Source: Billgrantia sulfidoxydans
Lineage (GTDB): Bacteria; Pseudomonadota; Gammaproteobacteria; Pseudomonadales; Halomonadaceae
DNA: 64,000 nucleotides
NCBI RefSeq assembly: GCF_017868775.1
Contig: NZ_CP053381.1
Span: 2,046,001 to 2,110,000, forward strand
Reading direction: 5' to 3'
The position numbers and the translations under genes are program-made. This document shows, in pieces, positions 1-10,088 of the stretch. Position 1 is the stretch's first letter. Every line of letters starts with the position of its first letter. The notes beneath the pieces are model-generated. The model saw only the letters and a list, made by a program, of their open reading frames with translations. It was not told where the DNA came from and made no database searches.

Positions 1-1308
<1,308 letters not shown>

Positions 1309-1344
1309 TGCATTGCCTCTAGATAAAACGAGTGTCTGTTGTCT

Positions 1345-2685
1345 TCAGTCGAGTTCGCCGAGGGTCTCACCCAGCACGTTCACGAGACGGTCGATCTCGT
1401 CGTGCTCGACGATGAAGGGCAGGCCGAGCTGAATGGTGTCGCCGCCGTAGCGCACATAGAAGCCCTTGTCCCAGCACTTCATGGCGATCTCGAAGGGGCG
1501 CCGGGCCGGCTCGCCGGGGTAGGGCTCGATCTGCAGGGCCCCGGCGAGCCCGTAGTTGCGAATGTCGCTGATATAGCGGGTGCCCTTGAGCCCATGCAGG
1601 GCTTCCTCGAAGACCGGGCTCATCTCGCGTACGCGCTCGATCAGGCGATCGTTCTCGAGCACGTCGAGTGCCGCCAGTGCGGCGGCACAGGCCACCGGAT
1701 GCCCCGAGTAGGTGTAGCCGTGGGGCAGTTCGAGCAGGTAGTCGGGGCCGCCCTGCTCCATGAAGGTGTGATAGATCTCTCCCTGCACGATGACTGCGCC
1801 CATGGGCACCGCGCCATTAGTCAGCTGCTTGGCCACGTTGAGGATATCCGGCACCACGCCGAACTCCTCGGCGCCGGTCATGGCGCCCATGCGGCCGAAG
1901 CCGGTGATGACCTCGTCGAAGATCAGCAGGATGTCGTGCGCATCGCAGATTTCTCGCAGCCGCTGCAGGTAGCCCTTGGGCGGCGGAATCACCCCGGCCG
2001 AGCCGGCCAGCGGCTCGACGATCACCGCGGCGATGTTGGACGCATCGTGCAGTGCAATCAGCTCCAGCAGTTCCTCGGCCCGCTCGGCGCCACGCTCGGG
2101 CATGCCCCTGGTGAAGGCGTTTTCCGCGAGCAGGGTGTGGGGCAGGTGGTCGGCATCGACGCCCTGGCCGAAAATGGTGCGGTTGGCACCGATGCCACCC
2201 AGGCTGAAGCCACCGAAGTTGACCCCGTGATAACCCTTGGCGCGACCGATCAGCTTGGTCTTGGTCGGCTTGCCCTTCTTGCGCCAGTAGGCGCGGGCGA
2301 TCTTCAGTGCGGTGTCGGCACTCTCCGAGCCGGAGCCGGTGAAGAACACATGGTCGAGGCCCTGGGGCGTCAACCCACGGAGCCGATGGGCCAGCTCGAA
2401 GGCCTTGGGGTGGCCGAACTGGAAGGCTGGCGAATAGTCCAGCTCGGCTAGCTGGCGGGCCACCGCCTCGGTGATCTCGGGGCGACAGTGACCGGCACCG
2501 CAGGTCCAAAGCCCCGACAGGCCGTCGAAGACCCGGCGGCCCTGGGCATCGGTCAGGTAGCTGCCCTTGGCGCCGACGATGATGCGCGGGTCGCGCTTGA
2601 ACTGGCGGTTGCCGGTGTAGGGCATCCAGTAGGCGTCCAACTGCTCCTGGCTCAGGCCGGCGCGCAGCGATTCATGAACGGACAT
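1345..2685 (-). CDS. Omega-amino acid (beta-alanine):pyruvate aminotransferase
   Basis: Class III PLP-dependent aminotransferase of 446 residues, expected to convert beta-alanine and pyruvate to malonate semialdehyde and alanine. Family landmarks are GSGSESADTALKIA (PLP phosphate site, about 117-130), the PLP-ring aspartate in FDEVITGFGR (Asp257) and the Schiff-base lysine in NVAKQLTNGAVPMG (Lys286). Its product is the substrate of the dehydrogenase encoded 36 nt downstream, so the two form a two-step operon. A LysR-type gene is divergently transcribed across about 170 nt, as in bauA/bauR or oapT/oapR. Start MSVHESLRAG is the first in-frame ATG and matches the family length of about 445 residues. 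Family is secure; beta-alanine as the substrate is inferred from context. Confidence 0.92.
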   Translation of the reverse strand: MSVHESLRAGLSQEQLDAYWMPYTGNRQFKRDPRIIVGAKGSYLTDAQGRRVFDGLSGLWTCGAGHCRPEITEAVARQLAELDYSPAFQFGHPKAFELAHRLRGLTPQGLDHVFFTGSGSESADTALKIARAYWRKKGKPTKTKLIGRAKGYHGVNFGGFSLGGIGANRTIFGQGVDADHLPHTLLAENAFTRGMPERGAERAEELLELIALHDASNIAAVIVEPLAGSAGVIPPPKGYLQRLREICDAHDILLIFDEVITGFGRMGAMTGAEEFGVVPDILNVAKQLTNGAVPMGAVIVQGEIYHTFMEQGGPDYLLELPHGYTYSGHPVACAAALAALDVLENDRLIERVREMSPVFEEALHGLKGTRYISDIRNYGLAGALQIEPYPGEPARRPFEIAMKCWDKGFYVRYGGDTIQLGLPFIVEHDEIDRLVNVLGETLGELD

Positions 2686-2752
2686 GTCAGCACCTCGGTT
2701 GGCATTGCCGTTATTGGTGGCATTTAGTAGCAGGCTAGGTCGAACTGAGGAT

Positions 2753-2800
2753 AAGTTAAATCCAGATATTTTGAAGCTTACGCAAGCGGTTGGTTAACTT
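2753..2800. promoter_or_regulatory. Candidate LysR operator between aminotransferase and regulator genes
   Basis: The divergent gap contains AAGTTAA at 2753-2759 and its inverted copy TTAACTT at 2794-2800, 41 bp centre to centre, about four helical turns. A smaller dyad GCTT-ACGC-AAGC lies between them. LysR regulators usually bind spaced dyads in such divergent gaps. No promoter hexamers could be assigned with confidence. Confidence 0.4.
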
Positions 2801-2856
2801 TTCAGTCGGGCGGCGATATGCTCGAAGGCGAACGTCATGAACGAAGGGAGCGGCCC

Positions 2857-3780
2857 ATGTCACGCCGCAAGGAGGCCCTGTCGGCCCAGCCCGGCGATGC
2901 CGATCTGCGCCTGCTGAAGATCTACCGCAAGGTGGTGGAGTGCGGCGGCTTTTCTGCTGCCGAGGTAGAGCTGAACATCAGCCGCGCCGCGATCAGCATG
3001 GCGATGAACGACCTCGAGACGCGGCTCGGCCTGCGGCTGTGTCAGCGTGGGCGCAGTGGCTTCTCGCTGACCGATGAAGGCGCGGAAGTCTACCAGGCGA
3101 CCTTGCAGCTGCTGGCCGCGGTCGAAGGGTTTCGCACCCGGGTCAATGGCCTGCATGCCTGGCTCAAGGGCGAGCTCAACATCGGTATCACCGACAACCT
3201 GGTGACCATGCCGCAGATGCATATCACTCATTCCCTCAGCGCACTCAAGGAGCGCGGTCCGGACGTGCGCATCAACATCCGCATGATCCCGCCCAGTGAA
3301 ATCGAGCTGGGCGTGCTCGATGGTCGCCTGCATACCGGCGTGATACCGTCGCTCAAGACCCTGCCGGGACTCGACTATCTCCCGCTGTACGCGGAAACCT
3401 CCCAGCTCTACTGCGCCTCGGGCCACCCCTTGTTCGAGGTCGAAGACGTGACCGAGCACCAGTTGGCGAACTGCGACGCGGTGGTGCCGGCCTATGCCCA
3501 GACGCCAGAGGTCAAGGCGCTGCACGAGCCGCTCAGGGCCGCTGCCTCGGCCACCGACCGGGAAGGGATCGCCTTTCTCATTCTCTCCAACCGCTTCATC
3601 GGTTACCTGCCGACCCACTATGCCGAACGCTGGGTGGGAAGTGGCCGGATGCGGGCCCTGAACCCCGCGCGCTGGCACTATCTCACCCACTACAGCGCCA
3701 TCACCCGTAAGGGCGCCCCGCCCAACCTGGTGCTGGAAACCTACCTCGAAGAGCTGCGGCGGTTGCAAAAAGGCGAATGA
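2857..3780 (+). CDS. LysR-family transcriptional regulator (BauR/OapR-like)
   Basis: Probable activator of the divergent aminotransferase/semialdehyde dehydrogenase operon. The product has an N-terminal winged helix-turn-helix (DLRLLKIYRKVVECGGFSAA, with SRAAISMAMNDLE as recognition helix) followed by a LysR substrate-binding domain. An upstream in-frame ATG at 2818 exists, but the start at 2857 (MSRRKEALSA) is preferred because GGGAG sits seven bases before it; this gives 307 residues, normal for the family. The effector is probably beta-alanine or a related omega-amino acid, which is inference from gene context. The stop is followed almost directly by a terminator that serves the opposite strand. 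Confidence 0.85.
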   Translation: MSRRKEALSAQPGDADLRLLKIYRKVVECGGFSAAEVELNISRAAISMAMNDLETRLGLRLCQRGRSGFSLTDEGAEVYQATLQLLAAVEGFRTRVNGLHAWLKGELNIGITDNLVTMPQMHITHSLSALKERGPDVRINIRMIPPSEIELGVLDGRLHTGVIPSLKTLPGLDYLPLYAETSQLYCASGHPLFEVEDVTEHQLANCDAVVPAYAQTPEVKALHEPLRAAASATDREGIAFLILSNRFIGYLPTHYAERWVGSGRMRALNPARWHYLTHYSAITRKGAPPNLVLETYLEELRRLQKGE

Positions 3781-3807
3781 AAAAAACCGGCAGGCCTGGC
3801 CTGCCGG
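3781..3807 (-). terminator. Rho-independent terminator of the NhaC gene
   Basis: CCGGCAGGCC-T-GGCCTGCCGG forms a perfect 10-bp stem at 3787-3807. On the minus strand it is followed by a run of T (AAAAAA at 3781-3786 on the plus strand). It lies 37 nt beyond the NhaC stop codon. On the plus strand there is no T tract, so it should act mainly on the minus transcript. Confidence 0.85.
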
Positions 3808-3843
3808 GTGGCTGAACACAATCCCACCGAGGCGAGAAGCGGG

Positions 3844-5367
3844 TCAGCTGGTTCGTGTCGCCGGGGTGGCGCTCACGGAAGCCTCGCCGGCGGCGCCGAG
3901 GTCGGTGGCGATGGCTTCTCCCTGCTCCTCCCAGAGCTGGCGCTCCTCTTCGGTGGCGCGGGGTGAGAACATCCCGGTCTGGGCATAGAGCAGGCCGATC
4001 ACCGGCGACAGCCAGCAGGCGAAGGCCAGCGGAATGTAGAGCAGGTTCTCGACGTTACCGTCGGCGATACCCAGCGCCAGGGCGCTGATCACGAAGGCAC
4101 CGCCAGCGTTCCAGGGGATCAGCGGCGAGATGAGCGTGCCGCCTTCCTCGATGGCGCGCGACAGGTTCAGGGTCGAATAGCCCATGCCGCGATAGGTGGG
4201 GGCATACATGCGGCCGGGCAGGGCGATCGAGAGGTAGGGGTCGCCGGCGACCAGGTTGGTGGAGACCGAGGTCAGCACGGCCGAGGTCTGCAGCCCGGCG
4301 AAGCTTCGCACCTTGGTCATGATGGCGCGGATGATCGCCTCCAGGCAGCCGGTCTTCTCCAGTGCACCGCCGAAGCCCAGCGCGATGAGCACCAGCGAGA
4401 TGGTCCACATCATCGACTGGATGCCGCCGCGGTTGAGCAGGCTGTCCATGGCCGCGACGCCGGTGTCGATCGAGTAACCGCTGTTGGCATAGGTCAGCAC
4501 CTCATGCACGCCGGCCCCCTGCACGAGCATGGCGGTGACCGCACCGGCCAGGGCGCCGGCGAACAGCGACGGGATGGGCGGCATGCGCTTGACTGCGAGC
4601 ACGATGACCAGCACCGCCGGCAGCAGCAGCCAGGCGGAAATGGTGAAGTTCGCCTGCAGCGCCGAGGTGATGGCCTCGATCCGCTCGAAGGAGGCGGAGT
4701 TGTCGTCGATCAGGGCGAAGCCGGCGCCGAGATAAATGGCGAAGGCGATCAGCATGGCCGGCACCGTCGTCGGCATCATGTTCTTGATGTGCGAGAAGAT
4801 GTCGGTGCCGGTGACCGCCGGGGCGAGGTTGGTGGTATCCGACAGCGGCGAGACCTTGTCGCCGAAGAACGCGCCCGAGACCACCGCGCCGGCGGTCCAG
4901 TACATCGGGATGTCGAAGCCGGCGCCGATGCCCATCAGGGCCAGGCCCACCGTGCCGACGGTGCCCCAGGAGGTTCCCAGTGCCAGCGAGACGATCGAGC
5001 ACAGCAGCATGGCCGCGGCCAAGAAGATGGTCGGCGAGAGGATCGTCAGGCCGTAGTAGATCAGGGTCGGCACGGTGCCGCTGGCGATCCAGACGCCGAT
5101 GATCATGCCGACGCAGATCAGCACGGAGACGGAGGGCAGCGACACGTGGATGACGTGGAAGATGCCCTCTTCGATCTGCTTCCAGCGGAAGCCGAGCTTG
5201 ACGCCGACGAGCGACGTGATGGCCAGGCCGATGGCCAGGGGGATATGGGGCGTGAAATCGCCGAAGTAGAACAGCTGAACTGCCAGTACCAGCAGTGTCA
5301 GGACGACGGGAGTCAGCGCCAGCGCCAGACTTGGCTGCTGGTACTGGATGGGCGTTGAACTTTTCAT
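3844..5367 (-). CDS. nhaC: NhaC-family Na+/H+ antiporter
   Basis: Inner-membrane antiporter of 507 residues and about 11-12 hydrophobic segments. The family-typical motif FFGDKVSPLSDTTNLAP lies near residues 170-190, and the charged C-terminal tail looks cytoplasmic. NhaC proteins exchange sodium for protons; some relatives carry organic substrates such as malate/lactate or amino acids. A divergent Lrp/AsnC gene 300 nt away hints at amino-acid-responsive control and possibly an organic substrate, which is inference. The start at 5367 follows AAGGTAAAG. A strong terminator lies just after the stop, so the gene is probably monocistronic. Confidence 0.88.
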   Translation of the reverse strand: MKSSTPIQYQQPSLALALTPVVLTLLVLAVQLFYFGDFTPHIPLAIGLAITSLVGVKLGFRWKQIEEGIFHVIHVSLPSVSVLICVGMIIGVWIASGTVPTLIYYGLTILSPTIFLAAAMLLCSIVSLALGTSWGTVGTVGLALMGIGAGFDIPMYWTAGAVVSGAFFGDKVSPLSDTTNLAPAVTGTDIFSHIKNMMPTTVPAMLIAFAIYLGAGFALIDDNSASFERIEAITSALQANFTISAWLLLPAVLVIVLAVKRMPPIPSLFAGALAGAVTAMLVQGAGVHEVLTYANSGYSIDTGVAAMDSLLNRGGIQSMMWTISLVLIALGFGGALEKTGCLEAIIRAIMTKVRSFAGLQTSAVLTSVSTNLVAGDPYLSIALPGRMYAPTYRGMGYSTLNLSRAIEEGGTLISPLIPWNAGGAFVISALALGIADGNVENLLYIPLAFACWLSPVIGLLYAQTGMFSPRATEEERQLWEEQGEAIATDLGAAGEASVSATPATRTS

Positions 5368-5667
5368 ATTAAACTTTACCTTGGGACCAATGTGCGTTGT
5401 TCTTGGTTTGCTTATTCATCGATAAGCACGACTTAATCGATAAGCATTACGCAGTTTCCCAACCCTCATCGCCATGGGCAGGCGGCAGGGCCGATCACTG
5501 GGTTCGCTCCTGGAGTCGTCTTGGGCTCACCTCCTCGGGTCGTTGTCGCTTGTTGTCATGAGCACCGTCCTTCAAGCCTAATTGTTGGCCAATCTTGATA
5601 GGAATTGGCTCCAAATAACGCTAGATTGTTTTACCTTTGTCCTTAAAAACAAATATGAGTAGGCAAT
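5368..5667. promoter_or_regulatory. Divergent control region of nhaC and lrp-like gene with repeated ATAAGCA elements
   Basis: This 300-nt gap holds no gene. TGCTTAT (5409-5415) and ATAAGCA (5422-5428) form a 7-6-7 dyad. The 11-bp word ATCGATAAGCA occurs at 5418-5428 and again at 5436-5446, 18 bp apart start to start. Nearer the regulator, CCAAT (5589-5593) and ATTGG (5604-5608) form a second dyad. These look like operator clusters, plausibly for the adjacent Lrp-type protein, but no binding consensus could be matched. Confidence 0.45.
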
Positions 5668-6156
5668 ATGGCTACCAAGCTGGACCGCATAGACCGTCGG
5701 ATCCTGAACCAGCTGCAGGAGAATGGGCGGCTTTCCATCGTCGAACTCGCCAGCCGGGTCAATCTGACCAAGACGCCTTGCGCTCAGCGGGTGCGTCGGC
5801 TCGAGCAGGCCGGCATCATCCGCGGCTACCGTGCCGACCTCGACCCCGAGCAGCTGGGGGCGGGCCACGTGCTGGTGGTGCTGGTGACGATGGAAAAGAC
5901 CAGCGAAGACGCCCTGGATCGTTTCAACGAGGCCGTGCGCCTCATCCCCGAGGTGCAGGGCTGCTACATGGTGGCGGGAAACTTCGACTACATGCTCAAG
6001 GTGAGAACTCACGATATCTCCCATTACCGGGCCGTGCTGGTCCAGCAGATCGGCCGGTTGCCGAATGTCCATCAAACGCACTCCTTCGTGGTGATGGAGC
6101 TGGTGAAAGACGAAGTGACGGTGCCGGTTCCCATCGACAACTACTTTCAGCCGTAA
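5668..6156 (+). CDS. Lrp/AsnC-family transcriptional regulator
   Basis: A 162-residue protein with an N-terminal winged helix-turn-helix (LDRIDRRILNQLQENGRLS, then VELASRVNLTKTPCAQRVRRL) and a C-terminal RAM effector-binding domain (about residues 68-150, including GCYMVAGNFDYMLKV). Such proteins form octamers and respond to amino acids. It is divergent from nhaC and converges with the FAD-dependent oxidase gene, whose stop lies 5 nt beyond its own. Likely targets are itself and nhaC; involvement in the neighbouring pipecolate genes is possible but not shown. Length and start match the family. Confidence 0.88.
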   Translation: MATKLDRIDRRILNQLQENGRLSIVELASRVNLTKTPCAQRVRRLEQAGIIRGYRADLDPEQLGAGHVLVVLVTMEKTSEDALDRFNEAVRLIPEVQGCYMVAGNFDYMLKVRTHDISHYRAVLVQQIGRLPNVHQTHSFVVMELVKDEVTVPVPIDNYFQP

Positions 6157-6161
6157 GCAGC

Positions 6162-7442
6162 TCAACCCAGCACTCTCAGGCATTGCCCCGTGTGATAGAG
6201 CGTGAAGCCGCTTTCGTAACCGGAGCTGCGTAGCGCCCTGGCCCGTATCGGCCGGGGTGTGCGAATCGGCAGGGGCAGGGCGTCCTCCTCGCCGGTCATC
6301 AGGTATTGGGCGAACCCCTTGCCCACCACGGTGCCAGTGGTGATACCGCGCCCGTTGTAGCCGGAAACGCCCAGCACACCCGGGGCGAGTTCGAAGAGGC
6401 GCAGCGTATGATCGGGCGTGAAGCCGATTCGCCCCGTCCAGCTGTATTCCCACTCGATGCTGCCCAACCGAGGGAAATAGTGACGCTGGATGCGATTGGC
6501 CCAGCAGCGCAGGAAGGCGGCAGGCTTGCCTTCCCCCTTGCCGAGACTGCCGAGAATCAGTCGGCCTTCGGCATCGCGACGGAGGCTGCTCAGCACCATG
6601 CGGGTATCCCAGGCGCCCTGGCGCCCCGGCAGGATCTCATCGGCTGCCGCGCCGGATAGCGGTCGGGAGGCGACCTGGTAGAAGTGGCCGACGAAGAAGT
6701 GGCGGCGGACCTCGTTCCAGCGATCCTCGGTGTAGGCATTGGTGGCAAGTACCAGGCGCTGGGCCTGGACGCTGCCGTGAGCGGTGGTGATCCGCCAGCC
6801 GTCTCTCGCCCGGGCGACGGCGGTGGCGGCGCTATGGGTGTACAGGCGTGCGCCGGCCGCCTGCGCGGCACGTGCCAGGCCGCGGGTGTAGGCGGCGGGG
6901 TTCAGGGTCCCGGCACGGTGGTCGAGCAGGGCGCGGCGGATGCGCCGGGTGCCCACGTGTTCCCGGCAGGCCGTTGCCTCGAGCAGTTCCACGGGTGCCC
7001 CACGCCGTTGCAACTGCTCCGCTCGTCGTGACAGTTCCTGCTCGCCCTTGCCATTGTGTGCCAGGTGCAGGGTACCGGTACGGGTCGCCTGGCACGCGAT
7101 GCCGTGCCGTTCGATCAGCGAGAAGACGACCGCGGGTGCGCCGCCGAGGATGGTGTTGGCGCGCTCGCCGATCTCCTCGCCAAGCACCGCGAGAATATCG
7201 TCCGGTGGAATCCACAGTCCCGCATTGACGAGGCCGACATTGCGTCCCGAAGCGCCGCTGGGTAGATCGCCCGCTTCGATCAGGGTCACGCTGACGCCGG
7301 CCTCGGCCAGGTGCAGGGCGGTGCTGAGACCGGTAATCCCTCCTCCGATCACCAGCACATCGGTGCGGTGATCGCCTTGCAGCATGGCCAGCTCCAGGGG
7401 CGGCTCCGGAGAGGTGTCGTGCCAGAGACAGCGTTCCTTCAT
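6162..7442 (-). CDS. FAD-dependent amino acid oxidase (DAO family, AmaA/L-pipecolate oxidase-like)
   Basis: A 426-residue flavoprotein with the dinucleotide-binding motif VLVIGGGITGLSTALHLAE near the N-terminus (about residues 26-44) and the DAO-family C-terminal signature GVSGYNGRGITTGTVVGKG. Its gene follows an ALDH7-type dehydrogenase gene by 74 nt on the same strand. In Pseudomonas this pair (amaB, amaA) converts L-pipecolate to piperidine-6-carboxylate and on to aminoadipate. Gamma-glutamylputrescine oxidase (PuuB) is the main alternative for the fold. The start at 7442 (MKERCLWHDT) was chosen because upstream in-frame codons are an arginine-rich run of low coding character. Family is secure, substrate moderately so. 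Confidence 0.8.
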   Translation of the reverse strand: MKERCLWHDTSPEPPLELAMLQGDHRTDVLVIGGGITGLSTALHLAEAGVSVTLIEAGDLPSGASGRNVGLVNAGLWIPPDDILAVLGEEIGERANTILGGAPAVVFSLIERHGIACQATRTGTLHLAHNGKGEQELSRRAEQLQRRGAPVELLEATACREHVGTRRIRRALLDHRAGTLNPAAYTRGLARAAQAAGARLYTHSAATAVARARDGWRITTAHGSVQAQRLVLATNAYTEDRWNEVRRHFFVGHFYQVASRPLSGAAADEILPGRQGAWDTRMVLSSLRRDAEGRLILGSLGKGEGKPAAFLRCWANRIQRHYFPRLGSIEWEYSWTGRIGFTPDHTLRLFELAPGVLGVSGYNGRGITTGTVVGKGFAQYLMTGEEDALPLPIRTPRPIRARALRSSGYESGFTLYHTGQCLRVLG

Positions 7443-7516
7443 TGTGCCTCCCGTACATGAAGTATTGGGGAAGACCTCGGCGAGCCGCTGCGCCGAGGCC
7501 GAGGATGCCCTGCCGG

Positions 7517-9010
7517 TCAGTCGAACTTGATGCCCTGGGCGAGCGGCAGCTCCCTGGAGTAGTTGACGGTGTTGGTCTGGCGGCGCATGTAGCTCTTCCA
7601 GACATCGGAGCCCGATTCGCGGCCGCCGCCGGTCTCCTTCTCGCCACCGAAGGCGCCGCCGATCTCGGCGCCGCTGGGGCCGATGTTGACGTTGGCGATA
7701 CCGCAATCGCTGCCTACCGCGGAGACGAAGGTTTCCGCCTCGCGCACGTCGGTGGTGAAGATGCAGGAGGAGAGCCCCTGGGGTACGTCGTTATTGAGTG
7801 CGATGGCTTCGTCGAGCGCTTCGTAGCCGATCACGTAGAGAATCGGTGCGAAGGTTTCGTGCCGCACCAGGTCGCTCTGGCCTTCGACCTCGACGATGGC
7901 TGGCGCCACGTAGTAGCCCTCGGGATACTGCTCGGCGAGCTGGCGCTGGCCGCCGAATACGTTGGCACCCTGCTCGCGGGCCTGGGTCAGCACCGCCTGC
8001 ATGGTGTCGAAGGCCTGGCGGTCGATCAGCGGGCCGATCAGGTTGCCTTCGAGCGGGTCGCCGATACTGATGCCGGCATAGGCCTGCTTGAGCCGGGCGA
8101 CGACCTCTTCCTTGATGGAGTGATGCACGACCAGGCGGCGCAGCGTGGTGCAGCGCTGGCCGGCGGTCCCCACCGCCGAGAAGAGAATGGCGCGCACGGC
8201 CATGTCCAGGTCGGCGCTGGGCGTCAGGATCATGGCGTTGTTGCCGCCCAGTTCGAGGATGCTGCGACCGAAGCGGGCGGCCACGCGCGGCCCCACTTCA
8301 CGGCCCATCCGCGTGCTGCCGGTGGCGCTGATCAGGGGAATCCTGGCGTCGTCGGTCAGCTGCTCGCCCGCGGCACGCTCGCCGATGATGACCTGGCTGA
8401 GGTGCTGAGGCGCGTCGTCGCCGAACTCGGCCATGGCGCGCTCGAGCAGCGCCTGGCAAGCCAGGGCGGTGAGAGGGGTCTTCTCGGAGGGCTTCCACAG
8501 CAGGCTGTCGCCGCATACCAGGGCCAGGGCCGCGTTCCAGGCCCAGGGGGCGACCGGAAAATTGAAGGCGGTAATCAACCCGATCGGGCCGAGCGGGTGC
8601 CAGCTCTCGCGCATATGGTGCCCGGGGCGCTCGGAGGCGATGGTAAGGCCATAGAGCTGGCGGGACTGCCCAACGGCGAGGTCGCAGATGTCGATCATCT
8701 CCTGCACTTCACCGAGCCCTTCCTGGAGGATCTTGCCGCACTCCCAGGTGACCAGTGCGCCCAGGTCCTCCTTGTGGCGGCGCAGCTGATCGCCGAACAG
8801 GCGCACCAGTTCGCCGCGACGCGGGGCGGGCACCTGGCGCCACGCTTCAAAGGCGCGCTGGGCGTTGGCGATGGCCGTGTCGATCTCCTGGGCAGTGGCC
8901 GTGCGCACACGACCGAGCTCGCTGCCGTCGATGGGAGTGGCGACCGCGATATCGCCGTTTCGGTACTGTTCAGGCGCCACGCCGAGGCGCTGCATCAGGG
9001 AGTCGATCAT
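7517..9010 (-). CDS. Aldehyde dehydrogenase, ALDH7/AmaB type (piperidine-6-carboxylate / aminoadipate semialdehyde dehydrogenase)
   Basis: NAD(P)-dependent dehydrogenase of 497 residues. The ALDH7 style is clear from ITAFNFPVAPWAWNAALAL, LELGGNNAMIL and the nucleophile in GTAGQRCTTLRR (Cys about 287), plus IANVNIGPSGAEIGGAFGGE near the C-terminus. It should oxidise aminoadipate semialdehyde, in equilibrium with piperidine-6-carboxylate, to 2-aminoadipate in lysine/pipecolate catabolism. The start at 9010 follows AGGAGAAAG directly; an in-frame ATG seven codons upstream lacks such a site. The oxidase gene lies downstream in the same direction and a LysR gene diverges upstream, which supports the assignment. 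Confidence 0.85.
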   Translation of the reverse strand: MIDSLMQRLGVAPEQYRNGDIAVATPIDGSELGRVRTATAQEIDTAIANAQRAFEAWRQVPAPRRGELVRLFGDQLRRHKEDLGALVTWECGKILQEGLGEVQEMIDICDLAVGQSRQLYGLTIASERPGHHMRESWHPLGPIGLITAFNFPVAPWAWNAALALVCGDSLLWKPSEKTPLTALACQALLERAMAEFGDDAPQHLSQVIIGERAAGEQLTDDARIPLISATGSTRMGREVGPRVAARFGRSILELGGNNAMILTPSADLDMAVRAILFSAVGTAGQRCTTLRRLVVHHSIKEEVVARLKQAYAGISIGDPLEGNLIGPLIDRQAFDTMQAVLTQAREQGANVFGGQRQLAEQYPEGYYVAPAIVEVEGQSDLVRHETFAPILYVIGYEALDEAIALNNDVPQGLSSCIFTTDVREAETFVSAVGSDCGIANVNIGPSGAEIGGAFGGEKETGGGRESGSDVWKSYMRRQTNTVNYSRELPLAQGIKFD

Positions 9011-9131
9011 TCTTTCTCCTATCGTTATCATCAGAGAATGTCGTGGCGCCCAGTATTGCTACCGCTGCCGAGCGGCAACAAGCGACGATTACGACACATA
9101 TCATTCCTTAATTTCATGCTAGGCGGGCGAA

Positions 9132-10019
9132 ATGAGTCGTCGACACCTTCCTTCCCTGGCCGGGCTGCAATGCTTCGAGGCGGCGGCCCGCCATCTGAGC
9201 TTCACCCGCGCGGCAGATGAGCTGAGCCTGACCCAGAGCGCCGTGAGCAAGCAGGTCGCACAGCTGGAGTCGATCCTGGAGCACCCGCTGTTCCGGCGCA
9301 TTCGTCGGCGCCTGCACCTCACCCCCGAGGGGGCGATCTACCTTGGCGAGGCGCGCAAGATCCTCGCCCAGGTGGAGATGTCGACGCGCTACATGCAGTC
9401 CTACGGCGGCGAGGCGGACGTGCTCAACGTGGCGACCCTGCCCACCTTCGGGGCGCGCTGGCTGATCCCGCGGCTCAACGGTTTCCGCTTTCGCCACCCC
9501 AACATCAACCTCAACATCAGCAACCGGGTCGAGCCGTTCGACATGCAGCAGGAGCGGGTGGAGGTGGCGTTCTTCTTCGGGCACGGAGCCTGGCCCAAGG
9601 CCGAATGCATCCGGTTGCTCGAGGAGGAGATCGTGCCGGTCTGCTCGCCGCAGGCGCTGGAGGGCATGAGGGTGGAAGAACCGCTGGCGCTGACGCGGCT
9701 CGTGCTGCTGCAGAGCGCCACCCGTCCCGAGGCGTGGCACGACTGGTTCGATGCCCAGGGCCAGTACACCGAGCACAGCTATCATGGGCCGCGCTTCGAT
9801 ACCTTCTATATGGCGCTGCGAGCGGCGCAGGCCGGCTGCGGCGTGGCGCTGGTGCCGCGCTTCCTGGTCCAGGAGGAGATCGACGAGGGCAAGCTGGTGG
9901 TACCCTGGCCGTTCAGCCTGAAGAGCCGGGACGCCTATTACATGGCCTACCCGGAGCACATGGCGGACCTCTACAAGGTGCGTGCCTTCATCGACTGGAT
10001 ACGCGAGCGCATCGTCTGA
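9132..10019 (+). CDS. LysR-family transcriptional regulator (GcvA-like)
   Basis: A 295-residue regulator of the GcvA subgroup, recognisable from the opening LPSLAGLQCFEAAARHLSFT and the helix-turn-helix TRAADELSLTQSAVSKQVAQ (about residues 26-45), followed by a periplasmic-binding-like effector domain. It is divergent from the AmaB/AmaA-like gene pair across about 120 nt, so it is the likely regulator of that pair, probably responding to pipecolate or a lysine breakdown product (inference). The ribosome-binding site is weak. A GC-rich hairpin follows the stop codon. Confidence 0.85.
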   Translation: MSRRHLPSLAGLQCFEAAARHLSFTRAADELSLTQSAVSKQVAQLESILEHPLFRRIRRRLHLTPEGAIYLGEARKILAQVEMSTRYMQSYGGEADVLNVATLPTFGARWLIPRLNGFRFRHPNINLNISNRVEPFDMQQERVEVAFFFGHGAWPKAECIRLLEEEIVPVCSPQALEGMRVEEPLALTRLVLLQSATRPEAWHDWFDAQGQYTEHSYHGPRFDTFYMALRAAQAGCGVALVPRFLVQEEIDEGKLVVPWPFSLKSRDAYYMAYPEHMADLYKVRAFIDWIRERIV

Positions 10020-10033
10020 CGGCGAAACGCAAG

Positions 10034-10055
10034 CGCCCCTGCCGGGGCAGGGGCG
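10034..10055. terminator. Hairpin between convergent LysR and acyl-CoA synthetase genes
   Basis: CGCCCCTG-CCGGGG-... gives an 8-10 bp GC-rich stem (arms 10034-10041 and 10048-10055). On the minus strand it is followed by CTTGCGTTT, a modest T-rich tail, so it more likely ends the synthetase transcript; on the plus strand no T run follows. It may work in both directions. Confidence 0.5.
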
Positions 10056-10088
10056 TGACGGTCGTCAAGGCGTCGCCTGGTCAGCGGT

